Assembly (NCBI RefSeq): GCF_016724845.1
Contig: NZ_CP068082.1
Coordinates: 1,860,001 to 1,924,000, forward strand
DNA: 64,000 nucleotides
Direction of reading: 5' to 3'
From: Sphingobacterium spiritivorum
Lineage (GTDB): Bacteria > Bacteroidota > Bacteroidia > Sphingobacteriales > Sphingobacteriaceae
The notes beneath the pieces were generated by a model. The model did no database searches, was not told the DNA's origin, and was given only the letters and a program-made list of their open reading frames with translations. Position numbers and translations under genes: made by a program. Below, piece after piece: positions 8,410 through 17,533 of this stretch; the stretch's first letter is position 1; every line of letters starts with the position of its first letter.

Positions 8410-9459
8410 CTATCTATACTGCTCCTCATAATACTTTTGATAATCCCCAGAAGTAACATGATCCAACCACTCCTGATTATTGAGGAACCAATCGATAGTG
8501 ACAGAGAGCCCCTCTTCAAAAGTTACTGATGGCTGATAACCAAGTTCCTGATTGATCTTAGCAGCATCAATAGCATAACGAAGATCATGTCCGGGCCGAT
8601 CTTTAACATAGGTGATTAACTGATCAGCGGTGCCTACCGGCCTTCCTAATTTCTCATCCATCTGTTTACACAATTCTTTGACCAGATCAATATTTTGCCA
8701 TTCGTTAAATCCACCTACATTATAACTTTCACCATTTTTCCCCCGATGATATACCAGATCAATGGCCTTAGCATGATCAATTACAAAAAGCCAGTCACGT
8801 GTATACTTACCATCACCATAAATAGGAAGTGGCTTATTATTTAAAATATTATGTATACATAAGGGAATAAGCTTTTCCGGGAAATGATTAGGACCGTAAT
8901 TATTGGAGCAATTCGTCAATACAATTGGTAAACCATACGTATCATGATATGCTCTTACAAAATGGTCCGATGAAGCTTTAGAAGCCGAATAAGGGGAATG
9001 TGGATCGTACTTGGTTTCCTCTGTGAATAATCCTGTAGCACCGAGTGCTCCAAAAACCTCATCCGTGGAGATATGGTGGAAACGTTTTCCCTCAAAGTTA
9101 TCCCTCCATATTTCTTTAGCTGCATTCAACAAGTTAACAGTTCCGATAACATTCGTCATAACAAAAGCTGTTGGATCTGTAATAGACCGATCGACATGGG
9201 ATTCTGCAGCTAAATGTATAACTCCATCCGGTTTATACTGTCGGAATATATCAAGGATCAGTGCAGCATCAGTAATATCAGCTTTAATAAATTGATAATT
9301 CGGTTTATCCTGAATATCTTTTAAATTTTCCAAATTACCTGCATAGGTCAATCCATCTAAATTGACAAGATGATATTCCGGATATTTTGTAACAAATTCA
9401 CGAACCACATGGGAGCCAATAAATCCGGCTCCGCCGGTAATGATAATTGTTTTGCTCAT
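8410..9459 (-). CDS. rfbB: dTDP-glucose 4,6-dehydratase
   Basis: 349 aa SDR dehydratase with GGAGFIGSHVV at the N-terminus, HISTDEVFGALG (catalytic Thr, Asp, Glu) and YSASKASSDHFV (Tyr/Lys). It converts dTDP-glucose to dTDP-4-keto-6-deoxyglucose. I chose ATG 9459 (MSKTIIITGG); a TTG at 9468 in the same frame is less likely. It completes the rhamnose set with rfbC, rfbD and rfbA and is the first sugar gene after the regulator. Confidence 0.96.
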   Translation of the reverse strand: MSKTIIITGGAGFIGSHVVREFVTKYPEYHLVNLDGLTYAGNLENLKDIQDKPNYQFIKADITDAALILDIFRQYKPDGVIHLAAESHVDRSITDPTAFVMTNVIGTVNLLNAAKEIWRDNFEGKRFHHISTDEVFGALGATGLFTEETKYDPHSPYSASKASSDHFVRAYHDTYGLPIVLTNCSNNYGPNHFPEKLIPLCIHNILNNKPLPIYGDGKYTRDWLFVIDHAKAIDLVYHRGKNGESYNVGGFNEWQNIDLVKELCKQMDEKLGRPVGTADQLITYVKDRPGHDLRYAIDAAKINQELGYQPSVTFEEGLSVTIDWFLNNQEWLDHVTSGDYQKYYEEQYR

Positions 9460-9535
9460 ATATTTCAAATGCTATTCTTAAAATTTTAATAAATCATAGA
9501 ATTACTAATGTAATACAATCCTTTTTCTCACCAAT

Positions 9536-10051
9536 CTATTCATGAGAGCTACTTCGGTATAAGTTAATTTTTTGTTCTTCAAAAGGTTTATTAAAATAAA
9601 TTTCCACTTTTTTATCCAAACGCAAGCCGACCTTGTCCGCTAACTGCAATAAATATGCCTGATTTATTGTATTACCTAAAATAAGCACCTCAATAACTCC
9701 ACTATCTAATCCTTTTGCATAGTTACCAATTAAACTAACCTCCTTAATATCCCCTGCTTGCTCCAATATATGATCAACAAACTGGTCAATTCCCAAAAAA
9801 GTATGAATTAAATTTTGAATAGGCTTAAATAGGGAATGTTTAGTATTAGCTCTATAAAGTATTCTGTTTTTCTCTGTTTCCTTATCCAAATAGCCTGCAT
9901 CTGAAAGTTGATTAAGTTCTTTTCGGATCGCATTTGTTGACTCCTGAAATTCTTCTGCCAAACCTCGTAAATGGCTTTTATTACTTGCTGAAACGAAGAA
10001 TTTAATCAGCAATTTAAGCCTGGTTTTTGAAGTAATTATCGATTCTAGCAT
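9536..10051 (-). CDS. Winged-helix regulator with nucleotidyltransferase-like tail
   Basis: 171 aa. Residues about 1-75 look like a winged helix: HLRGLAEEFQESTNAIRKEL is a recognition-helix region and YLDKETEKNRILYRAN a wing. The C-terminal part (VSLIGNYAKGLDSGVIEVLILG, from about residue 108) resembles a nucleotidyltransferase core (G-x-x-A-x-G, then D/E-hydrophobic), but the usual DxD pair is degenerate, so catalysis is doubtful. Similar proteins commonly head polysaccharide loci in Bacteroidota. The start at 10051 is supported by a near-perfect promoter at 10072-10103. It probably controls the operon it heads; this is inferred from position. Confidence 0.8.
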   Translation of the reverse strand: MLESIITSKTRLKLLIKFFVSASNKSHLRGLAEEFQESTNAIRKELNQLSDAGYLDKETEKNRILYRANTKHSLFKPIQNLIHTFLGIDQFVDHILEQAGDIKEVSLIGNYAKGLDSGVIEVLILGNTINQAYLLQLADKVGLRLDKKVEIYFNKPFEEQKINLYRSSSHE

Positions 10052-10071
10052 TGGACAACCTAACTGAGTAA

Positions 10072-10103
10072 CAAAAGTACTCACAATGATTTATATTAAC
10101 AAA
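10072..10103 (-). promoter_or_regulatory. Bacteroidota promoter upstream of the regulator and rhamnose/legionaminate operon
   Basis: Read on the minus strand: TTTG (10103-10100), 20 bp spacer, TACTTTTG (10079-10072). This matches the -33/-7 consensus of the Bacteroidota primary sigma factor. The ATG follows 20 bp downstream of the -7 box. Confidence 0.7.
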
Positions 10104-10135
10104 TCTTTCGGATTTAGCGCTTTATTTTTTGCTGA

Positions 10136-11134
10136 TTAATCTATCAATTTCGACTGATGCCTTTCCAAAGTATTATAAATCTTCTTGACATCCTGTGATT
10201 TTTCTTTCTGTAAAATCAGAAAAGCATCTTTGGTATATACGAGAATAGTGTTTTTTAATCCCACAAAAGCAGTATAGGTATCTGTACCGATTACCATATT
10301 GCCATTTTCATCTACCGGATGACCCGTCTGTTTTAGATAATCATACATAGATTCAAAAGACCCCAGATCGGACCAGTTGAAATGCGTTGCCACAACCCGA
10401 ATCTTCTTCGACCGTTCCATTACCGCATAATCTATACTAATGGCCGGGATTTCCTTAGACAACTGCTCATCTAACAAGTTGTCTTTGCGATGTTTCCATG
10501 CAGCTAAAGCCGTAGCATATACTTTTGGCTCAAATTGTTGTAATTCCTGTAGAAAAGTATCCGCTCTGAAACAGAACATTCCCGAGTTCCACAGAAAATT
10601 TCCCCGTTCAATAAAATCTTCTGCAGTATCCTGATTTGGCTTTTCTCTGAAGGAGATAACCTGATCGCCCTGATACTCGATATAGCCATATCCCGTTTCA
10701 GGGCGTGTGGCCTGTATACCAAATGTAACTATATATCCCTGAGAGGCCTTTTCAATCCCTTTCTTCATCGATTCTTCATAGGCCTGCTCGCCCACAATCA
10801 CATGATCCGAAGGGGTAACAATCAGAATATCATCCGATTTGGCTGCAAAGGCAGCAAAAGCAATTGCCGCAGCCGTATTTCGGGGAGTGGATTCAACTAT
10901 ATCTATATATTGTATACCATTGTTTTCCATCACCTCGCGACTGAGTTGATGATTATCTCTGTTACCGACAACAATAACCTGATCAGCCAAAGTCTGATTA
11001 CGATTGACTGTCATCTCAAACAATGACCCTTCTTTAAAAAGACTCAGATATTGTTTGGGATAACTCTTACGTGACAAAGGCCACAAACGGCTTCCAACTC
11101 CGCCAGAGAGAATAACGTGTACAATATTGCTCAT
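10136..11134 (-). CDS. manC: Mannose-1-phosphate guanylyltransferase
   Basis: 332 aa. It begins with HVILSGGVGSRLWPLSRKSYP, the GDP-mannose pyrophosphorylase signature, and has VTPSDHVI and VISFREKPNQDTA. It makes GDP-mannose, the precursor used by gmd and fcl to give GDP-L-fucose. At 332 aa it is the monofunctional form and lacks the C-terminal phosphomannose isomerase domain of the roughly 480-aa AlgA/ManC type. No phosphomannomutase is in the window. Confidence 0.95.
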   Translation of the reverse strand: MSNIVHVILSGGVGSRLWPLSRKSYPKQYLSLFKEGSLFEMTVNRNQTLADQVIVVGNRDNHQLSREVMENNGIQYIDIVESTPRNTAAAIAFAAFAAKSDDILIVTPSDHVIVGEQAYEESMKKGIEKASQGYIVTFGIQATRPETGYGYIEYQGDQVISFREKPNQDTAEDFIERGNFLWNSGMFCFRADTFLQELQQFEPKVYATALAAWKHRKDNLLDEQLSKEIPAISIDYAVMERSKKIRVVATHFNWSDLGSFESMYDYLKQTGHPVDENGNMVIGTDTYTAFVGLKNTILVYTKDAFLILQKEKSQDVKKIYNTLERHQSKLID

Positions 11135-11250
11135 TTTTATGTTGTTACTATATTTTAATTAAATTTTATAATATTGTCAATAGGCTATATCGGTTTAAAA
11201 ACAAAATCAATCATCGGCAGCTCCTATTGCGGATAATTCTGTCAGTCATA

Positions 11251-11345
11251 TTGTTGGTGTGGACACCAACAAACGCAAAAGAAACCTTAATCTTGTCAAA
11301 CTTCACTTATTACACCTCTCTCCTTTTCAAGGAGAGAGGTATTAT
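11251..11345. repeat. Dispersed two-hairpin repeat, copy A
   Basis: In the 248 bp between a cytidylyltransferase gene and manC. 11251-11272 is a perfect palindrome (TTGTTGGTGT, GG, ACACCAACAA), and 11314-11340 is a 12-bp perfect stem (ACCTCTCTCCTT, TTC, complement). The same order of elements recurs at 14.0-14.3, 23.33-23.46 and 23.48-23.61 kb. It could act as a terminator or a mobile intergenic repeat. Confidence 0.6.
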
Positions 11346-11382
11346 AGCGGCAAATACACTAAAGCCAACTTTATCGACTCGA

Positions 11383-11802
11383 CTATTTATCCGACTCTTT
11401 CTCTGCTACAACCCTTCTTAACCCGCTGCTGGAGAACCGGTGTGTACGTTTATTATAATAGATCTCAATACCTTTATCCACACAATACTGACGTCCGGTA
11501 AAATCCTTATCCCGATATTCCTCTCCGATTATCCGTATATCTATAGGCATTCCCTGGATAATATCTGCCAGATCCTGCTCACTGGTATAAGGAACAATTT
11601 CGTCCACATAACGACAGCCTTCCAGTTGAATATACCGTTCAACAATAGTTTGTGTAGGTTTATTTTTCTCAGGAAAGACTTCCGAAGGATCCGTATTCAA
11701 TCCTACAATCAGGTAATCACAATTTCTCTTTGCTTCTTCCAACATCATAATATGTCCGGCATGAAGTAAATCAAAAACGCCAAATGTAATCCCTATTTTC
11801 AT
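11383..11802 (-). CDS. Cytidylyltransferase family protein (TagD-like), copy 1
   Basis: 139 aa nucleotidyltransferase. It begins MKIGITFGVFDLLHAGHI, containing the HxGH motif of glycerol-3-phosphate and related cytidylyltransferases. The C-terminal RTEGISTT motif of TagD is replaced by HRFSSSGLRR. It is about two thirds identical by eye to the gene at 13253-13705. It probably attaches CMP to a phosphorylated alcohol or sugar for the surface glycan; the substrate is unknown. ATG 11802 was chosen because homology to copy 2 begins there; an upstream ATG at 11823 adds seven unmatched residues. Confidence 0.88.
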   Translation of the reverse strand: MKIGITFGVFDLLHAGHIMMLEEAKRNCDYLIVGLNTDPSEVFPEKNKPTQTIVERYIQLEGCRYVDEIVPYTSEQDLADIIQGMPIDIRIIGEEYRDKDFTGRQYCVDKGIEIYYNKRTHRFSSSGLRRVVAEKESDK

Positions 11803-11892
11803 ATGTAAAAATGTATTAGTCAAAATTAATAATTAAAACAACACTCTTGTCAAAAAACACAATTTGATTCTCTGTGCTCTACTATATTGATA

Positions 11893-13173
11893 TCACAGTC
11901 GGGCATCCACTGATTGCTTATCCCAAAATCCTTTTGCATCAAATATTACTCCATTTTCTTTGACCAGAGATCGCGGTTCAATCTGCCCGAACTGATGATG
12001 AGCAACAGCTAATACAGCTCCATCATAGAATACAAGAGAAGAAAGCTCCTTTAAAATACGGATATTGTATTCTTTTTCAAATGCCTCCTCATCTACCCAT
12101 GGATCATAGACATCTACAGTAAGTCCAAAATCCTGCAGTTCACGGATAATATCCATTACTTTTGTATTCCGGTAATCTGCACAATTCTCCTTAAATGTAA
12201 CGCCCAATATCAAGACTCTGGCACCCATTAAAGCGGTTTCTCTGGAGATCATAAGCTTTATTAGCTTTTTAGCTATAAAAGTGGCAATCATATTATTCAC
12301 CTGACGACCTGATAAGATCACCTGAGGATGATAGCCCAGACGTGTTGCTTTGTATGTCAGGTAATAGGGATCCACAGAGATACAATGTCCGCCGACCAAT
12401 CCGGGCTTATATTTTAAAAAATTATATTTTGTTCCCGCAGCTTCCAACACCTCATTAGTGTCAATCCCCATGCGATCAAAGATCAACGCCAGCTCATTTA
12501 CAAAAGAAATATTGACATCCCGTTGTGCATTCTCTATCGCTTTGGACGCTTCCGCAACTTTAATAGAAGGAGCAAGATGCGTTCCGGCTGTAATAATCTG
12601 TTTATATAACTGATCAATGACAACAGCGATTTCAGGTGTTGAACCGGAAGTCACTTTTACCACTGAAGACAAGGTATTTATTTTATCTCCCGGATTAATT
12701 CGCTCAGGCGAATATCCCACGAAAAAGTCTCTGTTAAATGTGAGTCCGGATTCTCTCTCCAAAAGAGGTACACATTCTTCTTCTGTACAGCCTGGGTAAA
12801 CAGTGGATTCATAGATTACAATATCTCCTCTTTTTAATACACTTGACACAAGACGGGTCGCGGATAAAAGAGGCTGCAGATTTGGGGTATTAAAAGCATC
12901 AACGGGCGTAGGTACGGTAATAATATATACCTGAGCATCTCTTATATCCGTAAGATCACTACTGGCCACATAACCCATAATAGAAGAAGATTCTTCCCCA
13001 TTGATCAGGGCAAGCAATTCTTCTTTAGAGATTTCCAAAGTACGATCATATCCGCTATTAAGTTCAGCAACTCTTGTTTCATTAATATCAAATCCGGTAA
13101 CCTGATGATACTTTGAAAAGGCCAGCGCTAAAGGTAACCCCACATATCCCTGTCCGATAACGGCGATATTCAT
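11893..13173 (-). CDS. Nucleotide-sugar dehydrogenase (UDP-HexNAc 6-dehydrogenase, TviB/WbpO-like)
   Basis: 426 aa UDP-glucose/GDP-mannose dehydrogenase family. It starts MNIAVIGQGYVGLPLALAFS (Rossmann), has VYESTVYPGCTEEECVP, a middle dimer domain with GLVGGHCISVDPYYLTYKA (catalytic Cys) and a C-terminal domain with LGVTFKENCADYRNTK. The sequence style is that of Vi-antigen VipA/TviB and WbpO, which oxidise UDP-GlcNAc or UDP-GalNAc to the uronic acid. It is flanked by the two cytidylyltransferase paralogues. ATG 13185 would add four residues. Confidence 0.92.
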   Translation of the reverse strand: MNIAVIGQGYVGLPLALAFSKYHQVTGFDINETRVAELNSGYDRTLEISKEELLALINGEESSSIMGYVASSDLTDIRDAQVYIITVPTPVDAFNTPNLQPLLSATRLVSSVLKRGDIVIYESTVYPGCTEEECVPLLERESGLTFNRDFFVGYSPERINPGDKINTLSSVVKVTSGSTPEIAVVIDQLYKQIITAGTHLAPSIKVAEASKAIENAQRDVNISFVNELALIFDRMGIDTNEVLEAAGTKYNFLKYKPGLVGGHCISVDPYYLTYKATRLGYHPQVILSGRQVNNMIATFIAKKLIKLMISRETALMGARVLILGVTFKENCADYRNTKVMDIIRELQDFGLTVDVYDPWVDEEAFEKEYNIRILKELSSLVFYDGAVLAVAHHQFGQIEPRSLVKENGVIFDAKGFWDKQSVDARL

Positions 13174-13252
13174 GCTATCCTGCATATCCGTGTATTATGG
13201 TAATTTTATACCTCAAAAAAGACTTTTTGAATTATGATTGTACGATCAAGAC

Positions 13253-13705
13253 TTATGACTGTGTATTTTGTGCTTCCTTCTCAGCCACAATGCGACGGAG
13301 CCCTGAGCTTGAGAAGCGATGGTCACGGCTATTGAAATAGAGCTCAATACCATTTTCTTCACAATATTGACGCCCGGTAAAATCCCGTTCTTTATACTCA
13401 TCTCCTACGACACGAACATCAATTTTGAATGCCCTCAAAATATCTTCCAGATCCTGTTCTGTAGCATAAGGAACAATCTGATCGACATATTTACATCCTT
13501 TGAGCTGGATATAACGCTCTACAACAGTCTGCGTAGGTTTATTTTTTTCAGGACGATCTATGGTAGGATCTGTCTGAAGTCCGCAGATTAGAAAGTCACA
13601 CTGACGTTTAGCATCTTCCAGCATTTTGATATGACCGGCATGAAGCAGATCAAATGCACTAAATGTGATGCCTATACGGACATCTTTATGTTGTATATCT
13701 TTCAT
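13253..13705 (-). CDS. Cytidylyltransferase family protein (TagD-like), copy 2
   Basis: 150 aa paralogue of the gene at 11383-11802, gap-free alignable over about 139 residues and about 68% identical by eye. HAGHI (HxGH) and HRFSSSGLRR are conserved in both. Differences concentrate in the segment after NTDP/QTDP and in the D-I-R/D-V-R loop, as expected for diverging substrate preference or simple drift. It lies immediately upstream of the nucleotide-sugar dehydrogenase. Confidence 0.88.
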   Translation of the reverse strand: MKDIQHKDVRIGITFSAFDLLHAGHIKMLEDAKRQCDFLICGLQTDPTIDRPEKNKPTQTVVERYIQLKGCKYVDQIVPYATEQDLEDILRAFKIDVRVVGDEYKERDFTGRQYCEENGIELYFNSRDHRFSSSGLRRIVAEKEAQNTQS

Positions 13706-14376
13706 TTTAATTTTATATCATCTTTTGAAAGTATAAAATTACCACTTTATACTAATCCACTTATCAAAAGTCCAACAGCAATAAGCAAATTATATGCCTT
13801 ATATACGCATTTAATAAATAAAGATAATTTAATCTCTTTCAATTGTAAAGTTAGCAATAATGAATTGATTAATTGGCCACCTAATAAGTGAAACAGCACC
13901 TATCTTGCTAAAGCATCTGCTTAGAGCTAATTCACTAATAGTCAGATAAAAAAAATACTCTTTCGTTTATCGGTCTGCTTAAGCTTCGTTGCTGTACCCA
14001 TCAACGGTTTTTCGATCCTTGATTAATGTCTCCCTGTGACTGGCAAACGCCCCAGAAACATTTGTTAGTATTCTCATCAACGGAAGTCTTGAGGTTGATA
14101 TGAACAGGATCTAAGCCCTCCCGATAAAAAAGGAGTAGAGAAACTAATTCGCGAAACCGTTGCCACTTCTATGATGAGCGTCCACCTTTGCCTTTACAGT
14201 CTCTATAACTTCACCAGAGCCTCTCTGTCCTGTGGGCATTTCTCCTTTTCAAGAAGAGCATTAATCTGGTTGGGTCCTTGTCACTTCTATGGTGCAGCGT
14301 CCGCTTGTACCCAATTCATTAAACAGCCTGATCACAAGCGTCGCTTCTCTTAAGCTTGCACTATAAAAATAAAAAC
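13706..14376. repeat. 671-bp gene-free gap with degraded dispersed repeats
   Basis: No convincing ORF. About 14028-14082 resembles the 23.35-kb repeat unit (GTCTCCC, a GGCAA block, then CATCAACGG). A degraded CTCTCC/GGAG hairpin lies near 14117-14143, and another CTCC-TTTTC-AAG relic near 14240-14255. Independently, a short direct repeat with core TTG(C/T)CACTTCTATG followed by AGCGTCC occurs at 14160-14184 and 14278-14303. The whole stretch looks like remnants of intergenic repeats. Confidence 0.5.
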
Positions 14377-15516
14377 TTACTCAGCCTGATTGACAACTTT
14401 ATGTCCTGCTTTCATCAGTTCACAGTCTCTTTTAAATAAATCAACATCAGAGGCCACCATCTCCTGTACTAATCCGGCCAGGTCATATTTAGGTTTCCAG
14501 CCTAATTGCGTATTCGCTTTTGTAGGGTCACCGATTAACAGGTCTACTTCTGTAGGACGGAAATAAGCCGGATCAACATGTATCAAAACATCTCCAACCT
14601 TGACTGTCGGAGTATAATCTTTTAATAAAACACTTGTTATAGCTTCGTCTATATGATCCAGAATTCCAACTTCATCGACTCCTTCTCCTTCGAATCGCAG
14701 GTGAAAACCGACCTCTGCAAATGCCATACGGATAAATTCGCGAACTTTTGTGGTTACACCTGTCGCAATGACAAAATCTTCCGGTTTTTCCTGTTGAAGA
14801 ATAAGGTACATCGCCTCCACATAATCTTTTGCATGTCCCCAGTCCCGCTGGGCATCCAGATTCCCGATATACAGCTTATCCTGCAAACCTAATGCGATCT
14901 TAGCAACGGCCCTTGTAATTTTGCGTGTTACAAAAGTTTCTCCGCGTAATGGAGACTCGTGATTAAAAAGAATACCATTACACGCATACATACCATAGGC
15001 TTCTCTGTAATTGACTGTAATCCAGTACGCATACATCTTTGCTACGGCATAAGGAGATCTCGGATAGAAAGGAGTTGTTTCAGATTGCGGGACAGCCTGT
15101 ACCAGACCGTATAATTCTGAAGTTGAAGCCTGATATATCTTTGTCTTTTTTTCCAAACCCAACAGACGCACAGCTTCCAGAATACGCAACGTACCTATAC
15201 CATCTGCATTGGCTGTATATTCCGGTGTATCAAAACTAACCTTTACATGACTCATCGCCGCAAGGTTGTAGATTTCATCCGGCTGTGTCTCCTGAATAAT
15301 ACGCGTCAGATTCATGGAATCCGTCAAATCTCCATAATGGAGCTTCATTCGCTGATGAGGATGATGAGGATCCTGATACAGATGATCTATACGGGCTGTG
15401 TTAAATAATGATGATCTTCTCTTAATCCCATGAACCATATACCCTTTACTCAAAAGCAATTCGGCCAAATAAGCTCCGTCCTGTCCGGTGATTCCCGTGA
15501 TTAATGCTGTTTTCAT
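14377..15516 (-). CDS. gmd: GDP-mannose 4,6-dehydratase
   Basis: 379 aa SDR protein with [17 protein letters not shown] at the N-terminus, [20 protein letters not shown] (catalytic Thr/Glu) and [15 protein letters not shown] (Tyr/Lys). It converts GDP-mannose to GDP-4-keto-6-deoxymannose. With manC and fcl it supplies GDP-L-fucose. The gene follows fcl after 149 bp. Confidence 0.97.
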   Translation of the reverse strand: MKTALITGITGQDGAYLAELLLSKGYMVHGIKRRSSLFNTARIDHLYQDPHHPHQRMKLHYGDLTDSMNLTRIIQETQPDEIYNLAAMSHVKVSFDTPEYTANADGIGTLRILEAVRLLGLEKKTKIYQASTSELYGLVQAVPQSETTPFYPRSPYAVAKMYAYWITVNYREAYGMYACNGILFNHESPLRGETFVTRKITRAVAKIALGLQDKLYIGNLDAQRDWGHAKDYVEAMYLILQQEKPEDFVIATGVTTKVREFIRMAFAEVGFHLRFEGEGVDEVGILDHIDEAITSVLLKDYTPTVKVGDVLIHVDPAYFRPTEVDLLIGDPTKANTQLGWKPKYDLAGLVQEMVASDVDLFKRDCELMKAGHKVVNQAE

Positions 15517-15665
15517 CTTTATATAATTACCGTTTTTTCTGTTATATGTGATATTGTTACGTTGTTTATCTGCTTTTATACACTGAATGCAACATTAAAG
15601 CTACTTTACAACCCTATTTTTTATAGATTTATTTTGTTTATAAAGCATACTTTAACAAAGCAAAA

Positions 15666-16628
15666 CTACAATTTTACTTCTTTATAGCGATCAGTATTTG
15701 CTAAAAACCACTTGTAAGTTGTTTGTATTCCAGCCTCCAGTTCAACCCGATGTTTCCAACCCAAAGCGTGCATTTTAGACACATCCATTAGTTTGCGCGG
15801 AGTACCGTCCGGTTTTTCCGAATCCCACAAAATCTCCCCCTTATGCCCTACGATTTTTTGTATAGCAATGGCCAGATCACGGATACTCAGGTCTTCCCCT
15901 GTACCTACATTGTACAAATGTTCCGGTAATGTATTTTCTAAGGCAAAAATTGTGGCCTCCGCCAGATCATCTACAAATAAAAACTCCCGTAACGGTGTCC
16001 CCGACCCCCAAAGTGTAACCGGCCGATCGCCCGCCAACTTAGCTTCATGAAATTTACGGATCATTGCAGGCAATACATGCGAGCTGTTCAGGTCAAAATT
16101 GTCATTGACTCCGTACAGGTTAGTGGGCATCAGACTGACAAAATCTTTACCATACTGCTTCCTGACCGCTTCACAGGCTTTTACACCAGCAATCTTTGCT
16201 ATAGCATACGCCTCATTAGTCGGTTCCAGTGTATCTGTCAATAAAGAATCTTCTGTCAAGGGTTGCGCAGCAAACTTAGGATAAATACAGGAACTCCCTA
16301 AAAATATAAATTTTTCGACATTTCCCTTAACTGCAAAATCAATCAGGTTGTTCTGAATCTGAAGATTCTCGATCAGAAATTGATAGGGATAAGTACTATT
16401 TGCGAGTATTCCGCCTACACGTGCGGCAGCATCAATCACGACCTGAGGATTTTCTTTTTCAAAGAAATCTCCTACCTGTTGCTGGTCCCGCAGATCGAGT
16501 TCGCTACTGGTTTTGCCAATAATATTTGTATATCCTCGAGCACGTAGTACTCTTTCTATTGCTGAACCAACCATTCCGCGGTGTCCTGCAATATATATTT
16601 TACTGTTTAATAAGGGATTTGCATTCAT
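15666..16628 (-). CDS. fcl: GDP-L-fucose synthase
   Basis: 320 aa SDR epimerase/reductase. It begins with KIYIAGHRGMVGSAI, has FLGSSCIYPKFAAQP (catalytic Ser/Cys) and NEAYAIAKIAGVK (Tyr/Lys), all typical of GDP-fucose synthase (WcaG/Fcl). It converts GDP-4-keto-6-deoxymannose to GDP-L-fucose with NADPH. It is the most upstream sugar gene of the locus. Confidence 0.96.
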   Translation of the reverse strand: MNANPLLNSKIYIAGHRGMVGSAIERVLRARGYTNIIGKTSSELDLRDQQQVGDFFEKENPQVVIDAAARVGGILANSTYPYQFLIENLQIQNNLIDFAVKGNVEKFIFLGSSCIYPKFAAQPLTEDSLLTDTLEPTNEAYAIAKIAGVKACEAVRKQYGKDFVSLMPTNLYGVNDNFDLNSSHVLPAMIRKFHEAKLAGDRPVTLWGSGTPLREFLFVDDLAEATIFALENTLPEHLYNVGTGEDLSIRDLAIAIQKIVGHKGEILWDSEKPDGTPRKLMDVSKMHALGWKHRVELEAGIQTTYKWFLANTDRYKEVKL

Positions 16629-16693
16629 ATATTCTGATTCAATTGAAATCTATAATCCGGCAATATTAATACCTGCGTTTAGGATGTACTTGA

Positions 16694-17305
16694 CTACACA
16701 ACACCATCTCTTCCGTTATCTGGCTCGCCCTTTTTAGCAACCTCATCCGGTTGAATCAATAATTCTTCCGCAGGAAATACACGATCTAACAACTCCTGAG
16801 TGACTTCATTTTGCTTCAGGTAAAGGAAAGCGGCTGCTTTCGCATCTGATAGAGCCTCATGATGATTCAGATCTATACCCATGATCTCACAGCATAAATT
16901 AAGCTTTGTTTTTTTAAAGCCCTTGTCCCTATAGATTTTGCTGGTGCATTCCCACATGACCGGCAAGTGAAGCTCACGATAATCCAGACCGCAGGCCTTC
17001 ATTGTTTTGGATAATACTTCACGATCAAATTTTTCATTATGTGCGACCATCTTTTTGTTCTGAAGAAGATCTTTAATCTTTGGATAGATCTCCTCAAAAG
17101 TAGGTGCATCTGCGGTGTCTTTGGGTTTGATGCCATGAACACGGGTCGTCTGCCACATGTATTCATTCTTCGGAGGTTTGACCAGACTATAAAATTCGTC
17201 TGTGATTACTCCCTGGTCAACACGCACAATACCAACAGAACACACACTATTGTAGGCAGCAGTTGCCAGCTCGAAATCTATTGCAATAAATGATTGTAAT
17301 GCCAT
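16694..17305 (-). CDS. DnaQ-like 3'-5' exonuclease
   Basis: 203 aa DEDDh exonuclease. Asp10 and Glu12 in AIDFELATA are motif I; HNEKFDREVL near residue 105 is motif II; HEALSDAKAAAFLY near residue 155 is motif III with His and Asp. Proteins of this kind resemble the proofreading epsilon subunit or stand-alone repair/RNA exonucleases; which one cannot be told here. ATG 17305 was chosen because a strong promoter ends 8 bp upstream, which would lie inside a longer ORF. Confidence 0.9.
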   Translation of the reverse strand: MALQSFIAIDFELATAAYNSVCSVGIVRVDQGVITDEFYSLVKPPKNEYMWQTTRVHGIKPKDTADAPTFEEIYPKIKDLLQNKKMVAHNEKFDREVLSKTMKACGLDYRELHLPVMWECTSKIYRDKGFKKTKLNLCCEIMGIDLNHHEALSDAKAAAFLYLKQNEVTQELLDRVFPAEELLIQPDEVAKKGEPDNGRDGVV

Positions 17306-17313
17306 GTAGGTTA

Positions 17314-17344
17314 CAAATCTAGATAAACTTAGTAGGATATACAA
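17314..17344 (-). promoter_or_regulatory. Promoter of the DnaQ-like exonuclease
   Basis: On the minus strand: TTG (17344-17342), 20-bp spacer, TAGATTTG (17321-17314), matching the Bacteroidota consensus. The ATG at 17305 follows after 8 bp, so the leader is very short. Confidence 0.65.
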
Positions 17345-17472
17345 CTTTCGTAAAATTAACAGAATCTCCTGACTTCGATTGTAATTTCAGCCACGGAGGT
17401 ATCAACGAAAGCCTGATGTGCCAAAAAGAACGTTAAAATAAGATTCTTTAAACAGGTTTGTCAGACTGCTGG

Positions 17473-17528
17473 CCCGGACGCTGATACAGTTGCTTATCAG
17501 CGTGGTGTTGGCTTCTATATCAACACCA
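17473..17528. repeat. Two adjacent perfect hairpins downstream of rarA
   Basis: ACGCTGATA (17478-17486) pairs with TATCAGCGT (17495-17503); right after it TGGTGTTG pairs with CAACACCA across a 10-nt loop ending at about 17528. They lie between the rarA stop and the exonuclease promoter. Neither is followed by a clear T-run. The GGTGTTG/CAACACC arm resembles the dispersed repeat. Confidence 0.5.
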
Positions 17529-17533
17529 TACTC

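Noticed and set aside
13253..13705. HldE/RfaE-type heptose adenylyltransferase
   Set aside because: The HxGH fold fits, but the sequence is closer in style to the TagD-like cytidylyltransferases and no heptose genes are near.
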